Below the pieces are notes generated by a model. It was not told the DNA's origin and did no database searches. It worked only from the letters and a program-made list of their open reading frames with translations. A program made the translations under genes and the position numbers. Shown piece after piece: positions 11,801 to 24,588 of a stretch of DNA of 64,000 nucleotides. Source of the DNA: Thalassia testudinum (taxonomy: Eukaryota > Streptophyta > Magnoliopsida > Alismatales > Hydrocharitaceae); assembly GCA_037157565.1 (NCBI GenBank), contig JAZHRO010000063.1, positions 86,828,001 to 86,892,000 of the forward strand. The letters run 5' to 3'. The stretch's first letter is position 1; each line of letters starts with the position of its first letter.

Positions 11801-12886
11801 GTTTTCTTCTCAAAACACTTATTCCTTCAATTAAGCCCTCTTCTAAGTTATGTAGGAGCTTTTATTCTTTTTAGTAGGTCAAAATGAGCTAGTTGTGGCT
11901 CATGATGAGTCTCTCATCTTCTTACAACAAGAATTCCTATGCCTCCCAACAAGTATATAAATTATATTATTGATTTGAGATCCTAGGATGGACGTGAAAT
12001 GCCTTAAAAAATTACGTGAAGACAACACGTCGATGAGTTTGCAAAAGCATAGAGGTTGAGAGCAACAAACTACTTTTTCTCTTCAAAATATTATGGAAAT
12101 ATGAAATGTAGCTCTAGAATTTTTCTCTTCTATTTCATATATATCTTATATGCAAAACTGAGAGTCCTAGGGTCTTTTTCTAGAGTTAAGACCTAGGTTA
12201 CTCGGCTACTAGACGTTGGGGTTTAAATCCCAGCATTCATGGTCTCAAAATTAATTTTCTAGCCGTTCAGATTTGAGCCAACGGCTAACTAGTACTGGTA
12301 CTAAAGTACAGGTACTGGTGCTAATGAGTTAACTTTTTATATTTTAAATTAACTTGTTTCAGGCAGTAACTATTGGATACCATTACTAATCATGAGTACC
12401 GGTACTCATTGCTTCCAGATTTGGGTTTTAAACACTAAAAACAAATCTACAACCCACTTGGTCCGGTACTAATCATGAGTACCGGTACTCGCGGGGTACA
12501 AGTTTGTTTCTTTGAAAAGATCTAAACCTAAACTCACATGTACCAGTCCTAAACTTTAGTGTTGGTACTTATGGGTTAACAAGTACCTTTTTTAAGTAAA
12601 TTAATCAATTACGTTCTTTGAAAATGATCGTAGAATAAATCCTAGTTTATCTCTAATTAATTTTATGATCTAAGTTGATTCTTTGTTAAGAGGCATATAT
12701 TTTATAAAATAAAAAATCTAATCTAGAAAATCTAAAGGTCGAAGATGATTTTCTCCTCTTCAACTCTTCCTTGTCATCTTGCCTCCTCCTTGATCTTCAC
12801 CTAAATATGAAAAGCATTCAATTGCAAACATTAATCCATAATAATTTTATCAACACCAAAACAAGATATGGAAAAAGGTTCCAACA
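8843..12886 (-). repeat. 3' LTR of copia element E, split by solo LTR F
   Basis: The LTR sequence is 8843-9173 and about 11920-12886 (some 1.29 kb). It matches the 5' LTR segments 34012-34778 and 44840-45330 closely. It holds 13 GTAC tetramers between 12290 and 12585. The F insertion interrupts it after AACTCTTA, and the LTR resumes with TCTTACAACAAG. Confidence 0.83.
9174..11916 (-). mobile_element. solo LTR F of the C family, reversed
   Basis: The 2743-bp segment starts TGTTGATGCATC and ends GAGTCTCTCA, so the minus strand begins TGAGAGACTCATCATGAG. The first hundred bases of that reverse complement match the start of the C LTRs (TGATGAGAACCTCA.., then ATAACTAGCTCATTTTGACC-like sequence). 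The length equals the 2746-2751 bp of the C LTRs. The CT-rich tract at 9430-9800 is the reverse of the purine-rich tail of the C LTR. The target duplication appears to be TCTTA (9169-9173 and 11920-11924) with three extra bases TCT on the right. There is no internal region, which fits LTR-LTR recombination. The copy is much more diverged than the C LTR pair. Confidence 0.8.
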
Positions 12887-12904
12887 ATCTCCCCTTTTTT
12901 GGTG
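12887..12904 (-). other. polypurine tract of copia element E
   Basis: The minus strand reads CACCAAAAAAGGGGAGAT, directly before the 3' LTR start TGTTGGAACC. This is the expected place for plus-strand cDNA priming. Confidence 0.8.
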
Positions 12905-13103
12905 TTGACAAAACTATCTTCCAAATAGATAATTATGGAAAAAATAAATTTTAGCAATATCATATAAAGGAAAATTATTTAGTTAAATCCTCCCCCTCAA
13001 TATATGCTCCCCCTAAAAATATTACAATTTGCCCTTTATTTTTCTCTCCCTTTTTGTTAATCATCAAAAAATGAAGGGTTAAAAAAAATATCATACCAAA
13101 AAA
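12905..13103 (-). other. short untranslated tail of E
   Basis: AT-rich 200-bp stretch between the truncated coding frame and the polypurine tract. No pol sequence is present, so RT, RNase H and integrase are deleted from E. Confidence 0.6.
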
Positions 13104-13971
13104 TTACCAGTAGTTTAATGGTGCTTGTGGATACCAATCTCCACCAGTCCACCTTTCTTGATCTTCTTGTAGTTTGCAGAATGGTCGGAGTATTCCATTT
13201 TTTGCCTTGAACACCCATTGATCTTTCTGATCACAGTGATCTAACCCTGCAAAACAATGTGAAATATCATTTCTAGGTACCCATTTTCTTGTGGGTCCCT
13301 TTGTGTTAGTATCTTTCAAATCCTGAGATTTATAGACCTTTTTAGTGTTGGATCTATAATTCTTGGGATTTTTAGCCTTTTGATACATCCATGCTTGCCT
13401 AGGTGCATGTAATTTATTTTGTGTATTCCTTTTACTCTGAAATTTTGATTTTAAAGAATCACAAAATTTAGTGTTTAACCTTGTAGTTGTTTTGAGATTA
13501 TTTAAAGTCTCCTCAAAATGCAAATAAATATCTTCTAACTCTACTATCTTTGCATACAATTGATTATTAGTCTCTTTTGACATTTCTACTTCCATTTCTA
13601 AACATGATTTGTCTACTTCTAATGTTTGATAATTATTCTTTAAAACTTTATTTTCCTTTTTAAACATCTTAGCCTTATGATATAACTCTTCATAGGCTTC
13701 TTTCAATTCATCAAGAGTAAAGTCAGCATTTACCTCATTGTCCGTGTCTTCCGTAGTGGCTACCAAACAAAGGTGTGTGACCTCATCGCCATCAAAAATA
13801 GTGTCCATGTTGGAGTTGCTATCACTCCACGTTGCTCTAAGAGCTTTCTTCTTCTTTGTGTTTTCTTCTTTTGTGTCTTCCTTCTTGTTTATAGGGCAAT
13901 CCTTTCGCAACTGGCCCTTTTTTTGCAGTCATAACAAATAATATTAGATGAAACTCTATTGATTTCCTTAC
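13104..13971 (-). pseudogene. gag: copia gag of E, 3' part with damaged zinc knuckle
   Basis: The second part of the E gag, separated from its 5' part (33964-33192) by element A. It begins with the zinc knuckle. There the conserved His is changed (GQLRKDC instead of GHxRKDC) and the A-run before it is one base off frame. A Lys-rich linker, an acidic stretch and a coiled-coil-like region (LKEAYEELYHKAKM..KENKVLKNN) follow, closely matching the gag of G. Near 13180 the other frame still shows NGCSR, the start of the copia protease, and then the homology ends. The open frame stops at 13104. Confidence 0.82.
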
Positions 13972-14970
13972 TGACAACTCCACATTCAATGATGATAATC
14001 CCATCAACTAGGGTGAGTTTTGAGGATATATGCGCACTAATAACATGTCATAATAGGCATAGGAGCAATGTATGCATTCCAAGTTAAGATTGCTTATGAA
14101 TCAATGTTTAATAGCCATATGTACAAGTGTGTATTGAAACATGCTTCAGATGAGCAATCGGTCCGCACAGATAGACTCAGATCGACGAATCGAGTCCAAC
14201 AGACTCGAAATCACTCAAATCCGACATCTGGAGCTCCCTCAACTAGCCCAAGAAGTTCTAGTCGTTGATCTGATGATCAACGACCCACAGGAGACCATGT
14301 GGCAGCATCCAACGTGCCCCCACCCATAGCGCACCACATCTTCATCGTGCTCAGCAACTTTAAGCCGTCCGATTCACCAATTGGACGACTAAGAATTAAC
14401 AAGCTTCACCCGCCTGCGCCCCTCACCCGCATGCCCTTGTAGCCTCAACGTCAGATCTTGACCGTTGGATTTCCATCCAAAGGTCGACACGTCCCCGTGC
14501 CTAATCTCGTCTCTGCGATCAACTAAGAAAGCAGTGCAGCAGTGTCCTCCTCGCCCTCGCATTGAGAGGCGAGTGTTCGAATCGCGCCGCGCTTCAAATC
14601 GTGGCCCAACGCGTACCGTGGCTAATTCGAGCCGTCCGATCAGCACCGAGCGATGCAGATGGATGCAACACAGCTCGCCTTCAAGAGCTCGATGGGCACA
14701 AGCGCAATAACGTGTGAGGCACGTGCTTCGCAAGTGTGATCTAAACTAGCATCGTGGGTGAATTGTCAGCCTTCCAATCTTCGATCGAATAGCTCACAGC
14801 GAAGGCACACGGATCATGGGGGGTGGCTTGAGAAGAAGTAGAATGCACGCCTCAACAGACCGGTGGCCAGAGGGCTTCAGCGACATTTTTGGAAGGGGTT
14901 TAGCAATGTCCTTTAGCGATGTCTAGGACATCGCTAAACCCCCTTACCTCAATTAGAAGCCCTTTTCTCC

Positions 14971-14978
14971 TATTTAAA
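14971..14978 (+). promoter_or_regulatory. TATA-like box of the A 5' LTR
   Basis: TATTTAAA within a segment conserved in both A LTRs (second copy at 32639-32646). It is followed by C-rich sequence and upstream of the inferred transcript start. Confidence 0.4.
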
Positions 14979-15121
14979 CCCCTTCAACCACCCCATTCAA
15001 GGGCATTGAATACACACACACCTTCCACCCTACTCCTAGCTCCTTCCTAGCTTCATTAAGCATACCTCACACTCGCCGGAGTTGTCAAGCCTCCGACGGA
15101 GCCCTCCTCCACCACCATGGC

Positions 15122-16706
15122 TGATGAGTCCATTAAAATGGACTAATATTAAGTCTAAATATATTTAATCGTATAGTTTAAGTTGTTAATAATGGAAATT
15201 AAGTTATAGAATATTTGTATGCCTTATAATTTGAGTTTATAACATTCTATAACTTAATTATTTTGTTATTTTTGTGTGCAGGTAATAAAACCAGAAAGAA
15301 CAAGGTGGGAGGATAATTTCCCCGAACAGCCGATTCTTTCCCCCCTCCCCCATCGGACATTGGGGCAATCTCCACCAACACTCACCGGCCAAAAATAGAA
15401 AGGGATTTGTAAATCCCTGGATTGGCTCACGGAGGGAGAGGGCTTAAAAAGAGAAGAGGCTATGTGCACGAGAAGAGGATCTTTCCCCCCTGGCGGGGAA
15501 CTGCTTCACGGTGGAAGAGGGTGGACACTGTGTGACTCGTGTGCACTGTGCCTGCACCTACCCGCTCATGCACCTACAAGCCAAACACCATTAGCGCTCT
15601 CCTCGTCTCTAGCGCACCGCTCACGCCACCCAGCCAGCGCGCCTACTTCTCCCGTGCGCCTGCCTCCATCCATCTGCAGGGGCATCCCCCAGCGCACCCA
15701 CAGGCGCACTCCACCTCTGCCCGCTCCGCCCTCTCCAGAACCAGCGCATCCTCCTCCCCGCAGCCCGCAGGCCAATCAGTAGGCGTGGCACCACGTGCCC
15801 CAGCATCCTCTCCTTGCGCGTCCCTGCATTCCCCTCCTCCAGCCTGCTATTGAAGATGCCCGCACGCCTTCTCCCCTCGCGCGGTACCGCGCGCCCCGCC
15901 GTTCCACCTTCCTGTAAGCGGACAGCAAGCGTCCTACCACCCTGCAGCGCTTGCTCCAACCTCTGCGAGCGACCGCGCGCTCTTCTGCAAGCAAGCTGCA
16001 CAGCCTTCCGCGCTACAGCAGGCGCAGGGACGCACCCACCCGGCCTTCACCGTTCGAACAGCCGCAGCAGCAGCCGTGCACAGCAGCCTTCTCCGGCCAC
16101 CTCCGCCGGCTCCGCTGCCACCGTCGGAGAGCCCTCGTCCTCGCCGTCCTCCTGAGCCTCGCAACTGCCCCGCCGATGCTCTCTCTCTCTCGTGAGGAAG
16201 AGAGAGAGCAAAACGTCTGTTTTTGTTTGAATTAGAAATTACATTCAATGCCATTGCAGGCAATTTCATTTTTTTTATTAATATTATATTCTGGCAGAAT
16301 TGCATTCACGAACTCACAGTTCTTTTTAATTACATGGTATTAATAGTGGCTAGTTTAAACAATGATTTTGGACTCGATTTAAGTACTAATTGTCTATAGT
16401 ACACATCACATGAAAATTGCATTAATTCATCCTAAATTTATTGAGGATTTCTGTGAGGGAAAACTGCACTTACACCCTTAGCCTTTTAGGTTATTACAAA
16501 CCTACTTTCCTTCACATTTTAAGTCCAATTTGCAAAGGAATTTCGCACTATCCGAAATAACACTAAATAATTAAGTATTGATTGCATCATTGCCTCCCTG
16601 TGGACACGACCCGCTCTTCTGCGAGTGGTTATTTTCATTGATTTTGATTAGTCGATTTTTCCACCATTTAAATACTATAACGCTAAAGCGAAAAGTCGAC
16701 CTACCA
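15122..16706 (+). repeat. 5' LTR of B
   Basis: Starts TGATGAGTCC and ends GACCTACCA. It is GC-rich from 15480 to 16180, so several long frames on both strands there are spurious. GGCTTAAAAAGAG at about 15441 is a possible TATA element. The CCCTGTGGACACGACC block near 16600 corresponds to the conserved block near the end of other Athila LTRs. Confidence 0.92.
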
Positions 16707-16709
16707 AAT

Positions 16710-16727
16710 TGGCGACGTTGCCGGGGA
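16710..16727 (+). other. primer-binding site of B (tRNA-Asp)
   Basis: TGGCGACGTTGCCGGGGA equals the complement of the plant tRNA-Asp 3' end except for one C to A change, three bases after the LTR. Confidence 0.88.
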
Positions 16728-17889
16728 GGCAACAAATGCAATAGATTTACTTTATTATTTTTAAATCTTTTGAGTTGCGAAATTATCTAATCATCTTTAT
16801 TATTTTGCAAGGAATCTGACACGGTAACGAGGCGCAGCAAAGCGACTACTTTGAACGTGAACAACGCGCACGGCGGAGATGATCTTTTTGGTGGACCTTG
16901 ACGCCACCTGGAGGATAACAACAGGAATACGTGGGCCTTGATCCCATGCATTTAGGCTTACGGAGAAGCCTATTTTTGATTTAGGCAGTAGGTCTTAGTT
17001 AGATTTAGTTAGATAGACATTCGAATTTAAATTACTATCTTTTGGGCCCTTGTTGGGTATTTTTGGGAATGTGTTCCCATTTATTTAGATTATAGGATTA
17101 TTTGAACTATTTTAAACTGCATTTCAGTTAGTTAGTTAGATTAGGTCTGTTTGTTATTATTATTTAAAAAAAAAAAATCGAAATGCCTACTAGAAACTGC
17201 ATATCTATAGGACGATCATCTAGGACTGAATGAGCAGCATCTAGTTTATTTTCTATTGCATTGCATTCATTACTGCACGAAGAAAGCTGGAGTACGGTAC
17301 GTCTTCTCTTAAGCATTAATTACTTGTCATGCATATGCATTAAACATAAATCTAAGACCACTAAAGTGGTTGAATCAAATTAATTCAGTGGTCACTTTAA
17401 ACAAATTGGGACTGTTAAGAGGTTGGACTTTAAAATCTGTGACTGAAAATTGTGTACAAAAGGATCCTGTTTGCGGAATTTAAAAAAAAAATCAAAACAC
17501 GATTATATGCTTGCACACTTGAGATACTGTACACCTCACATAAGGTCACTAGATAAATTTATACCTCTCCTCCTTTGCACCACAAGGGAAGTTAGTCAGA
17601 AATCAACAAGCCTATCCACCAAGTTACTTCGGTTCCTCGTGTGTGGGCTCGATTCGAGACTTCCATCCCTTGCGAGTAGGTTATAGGCACTAGCGAAGGT
17701 TGGCCTAGGAAGCGTAATTTTTTCCAAAACTTGTTTGGCCACCAACTAAACATATAACTCTAAGACCTACAATCTACTAAAAAAAGGTCCCGTTGAATTT
17801 GCATTTGCTTTGACATTAGAACTCTTTAGGAAGTTTTCTGCTGAATTTTGCTAAATCCTAAGAGAGTTAAAATTGTTTTGCTTAAAGAA
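16728..17889 (+). other. untranslated leader of B
   Basis: About 1.16 kb without a credible gene. It is AT-rich with an A-run near 17166. The long frame starts at the ATG at 17890. Confidence 0.6.
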
Positions 17890-19791
17890 ATGGATTACTC
17901 TTACTCCTATCATTCAGATTATCAGAGTCAATACTTCCCATCTTTTAATCAAGATCCCATGCTCCGAGCGTATCCATCCTTTGATGAGTACATTGATAAT
18001 TCATGGGATCATTCTCATTCTTACCCTGGGAGTACTGGCTTGATAACTCCCACTTTTGAGCAGAGCCTAGGAGCGGGATTTTCCAATCTTGAAATCCCTA
18101 CTTCCATGTAAATGCCCAACCCTCCCACCCTTCATGATTTTCCGTGTCGAGGCTGCACCGACACCCTTAGGCAACCAGAGCCTGAAATTGACTATCCTCC
18201 CAAACCTGATAATAGTAGCCTCTCCTCTTTTATGATAGAAATGCAAAAACAACAAAAGGAAATAATGGAATCAATGGGAGAGATGTTGAGGAATAGTCAA
18301 CAATTAAATAAAGAAATAAGATAACTTAGCTACACGGTTCCCAATAATCCTGATCCCTACCCATCCAATCATGATCATGAAAATAATACTGAGGTACTTA
18401 ATGACAATAGGAATCCAATTTCATGTAGCGATCATTTAGACTCTCCCAATGGGACGCAGCCACTAGAGGACAACAATCATAGTGATTATCCACCTGAACT
18501 ATATTGGAGTCAAAAGAAAGAGAAAATTATTGTTCCTATCACTTCCCCTCTTGATTATTTGGTGGATTCCCATTCTACTCTTAGTGAGCCTACTCCTGAC
18601 CCTCCACTTAGGGAATCAACACCTATCATTCAATATCCTGAGAATTTAAATGTACCTAATGAAGGTGACCCTAAGGGAATGGAGGATGATCAATTCTGGT
18701 CTCAGGGATATGAAGAGTCTAATTCAGAGGATAAGGATGCCCCAACAGAGGAACCTGGACTGAAAATATGTAGTGAATCACAGGAGAATTATTTATCATT
18801 TGAGGATTTAGCTCCAGACGATAGAAATAATATGATTAAATCTAGATTCCTCCTTTCTTTTGAGAGTCATCCTCCATCAAAATAGTTGATATTAGAGGAC
18901 AAACAAAATGAGAAGTTTATGGGAGACCCTCGAGGATAAAACACGTCATTTGAGGATTTATACCCTGAGAACAATAACGAATTCAATGATATAAGCTTCC
19001 TCCAAAATATTAAGACTGATCCTCTTTTAGAAATAATTGAGGATACTCATCCAACTCCTAATGAATCACATATACACCCCGAAAAATATTTCAGTGAACC
19101 AAACGAATCTGGGGATGAGCTGAATGGTAATGATTCTTACATTTTGACCCTGCCATTAGAAAGTTGTAATTTGGAGTCTACCCTTGATTCAAATATGACT
19201 CCGATCATTAATGCTAGGCAGGATAACTTGAAGTTGTCTACTACTAGGGAGTGTACACAATTCGAATCATTGTTGGAATTGGACCTAACACCTACTAAGC
19301 CCTCATTGGACTTAACCATTACACTCCAACACTATAAACAACCCTTATACTCCCTTACCGATCCTTGGCTTAGATCTCTGCTCATGTACATTCTTGCTGG
19401 AGAACATATCAGGCCAGTACCTCCTAGGGTAGAATGGCGAGTTTGGATTGATGCTTGTACTTTTACTCTCACCATTCAAGGGTTTGAACTAATAATGTGT
19501 ATATCTTTTAAAACCCGTCCCGCTCTGGAGGATCCTTGTTATCCTCCACCTATTCCGTTTCGGGAGGTCCCTTTTCATATTTCGTTTATTATCCCTAGAC
19601 CTCCCAAGGTAGCCAATGAGGTTTTTCGCTTTCATATCTTCTGGCGAGCATTTGGAATTACATTGCATCATCAGCTCGCCAACATCTGTGGTTACCTGTT
19701 TTCTAGGTCTGCACTGTTATGCATATTCTTAGGGCCTAACCTTTTCTGTTTGGAACCCGACTTACAGGTTCCTTTTAAGTCTGGCTGCTGA
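17890..19791 (+). pseudogene. acidic ORF of unknown function in B, with LHH motif; nearly intact
   Basis: One frame from ATG 17890 to TGA 19789-19791, 633 codons, interrupted by only a few stops (18109, 18322, 18883 and 18937). The N-terminus is rich in Tyr, Ser and Asp (MDYSYSYHSDYQ). A Gln/Met/Lys/Glu helix, probably coiled coil, follows at about residues 115-145. A long acidic Pro/Ser/Asp/Glu region comes next, and then a hydrophobic C-terminal 150 residues. The C-terminus holds RAFGITLHHQ (19645-19674) followed by ANICGYL. No CCHC, protease or RT motif is present. The frame resembles those of C and D in layout, length and C-terminal motif. I do not recognise the protein. A structural or RNA-binding role in a non-autonomous element is conceivable but unproven. 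Confidence 0.72.
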
Positions 19792-19810
19792 CAGAAAATG
19801 CAATGCTTGT

Positions 19811-19907
19811 TGGGAGGCAACCCAGCAAATTGTGTTAGGTGATATTTTTCCTTTCTCCTCCTATTTTAATTTTACAGTGGGGACATTGTAGGATTTAGGC
19901 ATGGGGG
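19811..19907 (+). other. conserved 3' hairpin module and purine tract of B
   Basis: Just after the stop, TGGG-AGGCAA-CCCA (19811-19824) forms a stem-loop. At 19875-19888 CAGTG-GGGA-CATTG forms another, with a G-T pair where A, C and D have A-T. AGGCATGGGGG (19897-19907) then resembles the polypurine tract found beside the 3' LTR. The same order is seen in A and C. Confidence 0.6.
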
Positions 19908-21366
19908 AGTGCATTTGCATTTTAGGAAGTATTTATGCATTTAGGTTAGTATAAAATAAAAAAAAGAGAAAAGAGCTGAATGGGTTAGTCCTTAGCAAAA
20001 TACCTTTGTTATTGGAGGTTCTTCTTCTGGATTATTTCCTAAGTTTAGAATCCAGTGCATTTGTTTCACGTGCACGTAGATTTGGTAATGGATCCTTGAG
20101 GAAAACTATTGAGCATTTGTAGTCTACTGAACCCTTGGTCAGTTCATAGAGAGTCAGGTATACTATCTTCTAGTAAATCCACCTCATATTTGTGAGAAGA
20201 AGTAGAGAGATTACTGGTGTGCTAAGTCTAGTGCAAGGACTCTTAAGTTCTGGATAATTAGATGATGATACTTCAGAGTTAAGCATAGTTTTCACTCTTT
20301 GTTTCTGGGTGCATACTTTGAGTGAATTCCTGAGAGTCACCAAATAAGGCAGATACACAGAGATTGAGTCTTAATAAAGCTATAACTATGGTGGATGGTT
20401 ATGACCATCCTTCATAGAGTCCTCAGCTGAAGGAGGGTAATAGTGTCAAAGGTCAGAAATATGCCTGTCCTATCCATTCTTTCCCGGTGCTGAGAATAGT
20501 CACTTCCACCAAATAAGCCACACAACTTCCTCTTGACCATCATCATCCCTAATAATGCCTCATAAATAAAAGTCTGTAACGTGTTGTGTTGATTGAAAAA
20601 GAAACAAAAATAAGAAGAAATAAAATTAAAAAAAAAAGAGAGAGAGAAAAGAAGAAGAAAAAGAAGAAATAGAAAGAAGAAAAAGAAAAAAATAGTTATA
20701 TTACAAAAAAAAAAAGGGGGGTCGAAGTTTCTAATGTTTCTGAGGCAACAGAACACCTATTGCATTCCACCAAATATGACCCATACCTACCTTCTAATAT
20801 TTTTGATCGCCTGAATACTGGTTGAGGACTCTAACTTCGTTATAGAGTTATTAGGACTTTAATTGAAGTGTAGATGCCATGTAAGGCCACCAAATAGTGA
20901 GTATAATTTCTAATTCTGGCGAGATTTGTGATCTCAGAAAGAAAAAAAAAAAAGATAGTGCCCAGGAACATCAGGAGAGCACAGTTACGTAGCCTCTCTC
21001 AGAGTTGACTTGTCTAATAGTCTAGAGAGCTAGAGTCTGCAGTACTAGACTATATGTAGCACCAGTAGAGTGTGTGCCACCAAATACAAATCCATTCAAC
21101 TTATTATCTCCTACCTAAGCCAAGCGCCGAGGTCAAATTTCAGATTATCGTCTGCTTTATCCCTGAGGGAAGTAGTTGCCTATCTCAACAGAAATTTTTG
21201 CAAGGGTGATGTACGAACTCCTAATGCGAATCGGCTCTTTAACTTGGATCCGTTACCTAGGTTATCAGCACTTCACATTTGTCTGGATTTCTAAAGTTCT
21301 GAAATAAGATCAAAAGGAGTCTTTTGATTACTTCTATTATTCATTTTTACTAGGGACTAGCAAAAC
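19908..21366 (+). other. 3' non-coding region of B
   Basis: No gene is present. It includes an A/G-rich tract at about 20595-20715 in a position equivalent to tracts in A, C and D. The last part runs into the polypurine tract through GGGACTAGCAAAACTTAGGC. Confidence 0.6.
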
Positions 21367-21383
21367 TTAGGCATGGGGGTATT
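21367..21383 (+). other. polypurine tract of B
   Basis: TTAGGCATGGGGGTATT adjoins the 3' LTR start at 21384. The preceding words GACTAGCAAAA are shared with A, C and D. Confidence 0.8.
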
Positions 21384-22970
21384 TGATGAGTCCATTAAAA
21401 TGGACTAATATTAAGCCTAAGTATATTTAATCGTATAGTTTAAGTGTGTTAATAATGGCAATTAAGTTATAGAATATTTGTACGCCTTATAATTTGAGTT
21501 TATAACATTCTATAACTTAATTATTTTGTTATTTTTGTGTGCAGGTAATAAAACCAGAAAGAACAAGGGTGGGGGGATAATTTCCCCAAACAGCAGATTC
21601 TTTCCCCCCTCCCTCGCCGGACATTGGGGCAATCTCCACCAACACTCGCCGACCAAAAATAGAAAGGGATTTGTAAATCCCTAGATTGGCGCACAGAGGG
21701 AGAGGGCTTAAAAAGAGAAGAGGCTGCGTGCACGAGAAGAGGATCTTTCCCCCCTGGCGGGGAACTGCTTCACGGTGGAAGAGGGTGGACACTGTATGAC
21801 TCGTGTGCACTGTGCCTGCACCTACCCGCTCATGCGCCTGCAAGCCAAACACCATCAGCACTCTCCTCGTCTCTAGCGCACCGCAGCGTGCGCACCGCTC
21901 ACGCCACCCCGCCAGTGCGCCTACTTCTCCTGTGCACCTGCCTCCATCCATCTGCAGGGGCATCCCCCAGCGCACCCAAGGCGCACTCCACCTCTGCCCG
22001 CTCCGCCCTCTCCAGAACCAGCACATCCTCCTCCTCGCAGCCCGCACGCTGATCAACAGGCACAGCACCACGCGTCCCAGCATCCTCTCCTTGCACGTCC
22101 CTGCATTCCCCTTCGCCAGCTCGCTACTGAAGATGCCCGCACGCCATCTCCCCACGCGCTGCACCACGCGCGCCGCTGTTCCACCTTCCTGCAAGCAGAC
22201 AGCAGGCGTCCTACTACCCTACAGTGCCTGCTCCAACCTCTGCGAGCAACCGCGCGCTCTTCTGCAAGCAAGCCGCGCTGCAGCAGGCGCAGCGACGCAC
22301 TTGCCCGGCCTTCACCGCTCGAACAGCCGCAGCAGCAGCCGTGCACAGCAGCCTTCTCCGGCCACCTCCGCTGCCGCCGCTACCACCGTCGGAGAGCCCC
22401 CGTCCTCGCCGTCCTCCTGGGCCTCGCAACTGCCCCGCCGATGCTCTCTCTCTCTCGCGAGGAAGAGAGAGAGCAAAACCTCTATTTTTGTTTGAATTAG
22501 AAATTACATTCAATGCCATTGCAGGCAATTTCTTTTTTTTATTAATATTATATTTTGGCAGAATTGCATTCACGCACTCACAGTTCTTTTTAATTACATG
22601 GTATTAATAGTGGCTAGTTTAAACAATGATTTTGGACTTGATTTAAGTACTAATTGTCTATAGTACACATCACATGAAAATTGCATTATTTCATCCTAAA
22701 TTTATTAGGGATTTCTATGATGGAAAACTGCACTTACACCCTTAACCTTTTAGGTTATTACAAACCTACTTTCCTTCACATTTTAAGTCCAATTTGAAAA
22801 GGAATTTCGCACTATCCGAAATAACATTAAATAATTAAGTATTGATTGCATCATTGCCTCCCTGTAGACACGACTCGCTCTTCTGCGAGTGGTTATTTTC
22901 ATTATTTTTTATTAGTCAATTTTTTCACCACTTAAATACTATAACGCTAAAGCGAAAAGTCGACCTACCA
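21384..22970 (+). repeat. 3' LTR of B
   Basis: 1587 bp, collinear with 15122-16706 and flanked by ATGGC on the right. It has small indels, for example around 21880 and 22270, and scattered substitutions against the 5' copy. Confidence 0.92.
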
Positions 22971-23373
22971 ATGGCTACCTTGCCTCCTCCTCTCTCTCTC
23001 TTTACCTTAGTTTTTTATTGGTTTTATTTAAACTTTTAGCTATTGTTGTATTTGCAAACAAACTCAAGTTGCATGCTAAATGTTAAAGCTGATGTTTCCT
23101 ATGTAGCTTCCATGTTGTTCAAATGAATGTCGCGATTTAAAGACAAACTCTAACCCTACTCTCTCTCCTTCTCTCCCTCTCTCTCTCTTTCTCATTTTCT
23201 CGCAAGAAAATCAAACTTCCTGTGACAACTAAAGGCATCAAAGTACTCCGATTTCACGCCTCCTAGTGTTCGACACTTGGACTTACCAAATCCAATCTTT
23301 AATTAAAATCGACGTCATGAACACATGCTATAATGACACAATTAAACAATCGTGTCCCACGCATATCAGTTTT

Positions 23374-23391
23374 TGGCGTCATTGCCAGGGA
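23374..23391 (+). other. primer-binding site of A (tRNA-Asp, CpG-decayed)
   Basis: TGGCGTCATTGCCAGGGA differs from the tRNA-Asp complement at three positions. All three are C to T or G to A changes at CpG sites, the signature of methylcytosine deamination. Confidence 0.82.
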
Positions 23392-24588
23392 TGCAACAGA
23401 TTTATTTTGTTGCTTTCATCTTGCATTCGTATTCACATCGTCTAACTCATTTTCTCCCTCTACTTGATTGATTCCAGGAACTCTATGCGTGGGCGGTGAA
23501 GGAGCGCGATTCGCGACGGTAGAGATGGAGTAAAGTGCGGTGAAGACCAATTGTTAGTATCACTCCACCCTTTGGTTGTTTGCATGCTTAAAAAAGAAAA
23601 ATAAAAAAAAAAATATAAAAAGAAATTGGCGTGGTGAATGACTACTTGACCTACATTCCAAACTCATCACCCAACAAAGTAAATTACACCCTAACATTCT
23701 TAACGACATAATATTTTTGAGTGTTCTTCTTTCTTTTGAGTGGTGTTTGCGAAGCCACCGTGATTTGACTTGGGCCACACTACTCACCATAACTAAAATC
23801 AACTCACCTGGTAGAACTGCATGAACACTAGGGTGAACTCATTAGGGTTGCTTTTCTAGGGCCACATCACTCTAAAGGAAATCGACTTTCACCTGTTGTG
23901 TGTAAAACTTTATGTGCCAACCTGAACCTTGTCTGAAAACACTAAGGCACTTCAACCCTAAAAGGCACTAAATTAACGAAAAACGTTAAAAGACACCACA
24001 TCTTAAAATCATTGCTTGAGAACCATGTCCTGTTAAGTGCACATACGCTCAAATCGATTAACTAAGAGGCATAACCTCAATCAACGCCTCATCACATATC
24101 TTGAGCACAAGTACTAGCCTAACCCCTCATTAAAATGGAGTAAACATGCCCTAGGCAGGACTAGTTTAAGTTGGAGGTGTGATTTGGTTTGCTGGGCATT
24201 TGGCCTTCGTTCCCTTTGTAGAATCTAGTGTCTAGGCTACGAGGAAGTGTCAAACCACTGCGGTTGTGGGGTCTACGGAATCGACGGCGAAAGCCAAAGG
24301 AAGAACCTTCTCTTCAATCTCCTTGTAATCAACCTGGCCATATTAACATTGAGAAGGGTGGTTAAGTGCTTACAGGCTTGATCATTCCCTTTGAGTCTTC
24401 TAGGTCACCTAAGGTATACACTGTAAGGACTAGACTTGTCTGCTTCTTTGTGCATACACATCTCGCACCTGTCTCTCTCTACATCCCTCTCCAATCTTCC
24501 CTAGTGTATGCACGAGAGACAATCACTGCATCCTGAGCTATTTGTTTTGGGTAGGGAAATCAGGTGGAGACCTGATTTTTCATGAGAA
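23392..24588 (+). other. untranslated leader of A
   Basis: About 1.2 kb without a supported gene, between the primer site and the gag ATG at 24589. TTGATTGATTCCAG at about 23465-23478 resembles a splice acceptor, but no transcript evidence is available. Confidence 0.55.

Larger units (their letters stand above)
15122..22970 (+). mobile_element. non-autonomous Athila-like element B inside the 5' LTR of A
   Basis: 7849 bp from TGATGAGTCC to CGACCTACCA, flanked by ATGGC (15117-15121 and 22971-22975). The LTRs are 1585 and 1587 bp. It has a tRNA-Asp primer site with one mismatch and a GGCATGGGGG polypurine tract. The internal 4.7 kb contains no gag, RT or integrase. It has only one long acidic reading frame, a conserved 3' hairpin module and an A/G-rich tract. 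B must have used enzymes of another Athila element. The LTRs differ moderately, so it is older than C and younger than A. Confidence 0.93.
13972..23368 (+). repeat. 5' LTR of A, split by element B
   Basis: The LTR sequence is 13972-15121 and 22976-23368 (about 1.54 kb). It matches the 3' LTR 31680-33191 through both parts. TATTTAAA at 14971 is the likely TATA element. The second part carries a CT-rich run near 23160-23200 and the terminal GTTCGACACTTGG block. It ends CATATCA before the primer site. Confidence 0.9.

Noticed and set aside
15462..16305. Several overlapping frames on both strands in the B LTR (and 21529-22607)
   Set aside because: GC-rich, Pro/Ala/Arg/Ser-rich translations with no motif. 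They are byproducts of base composition within an LTR.
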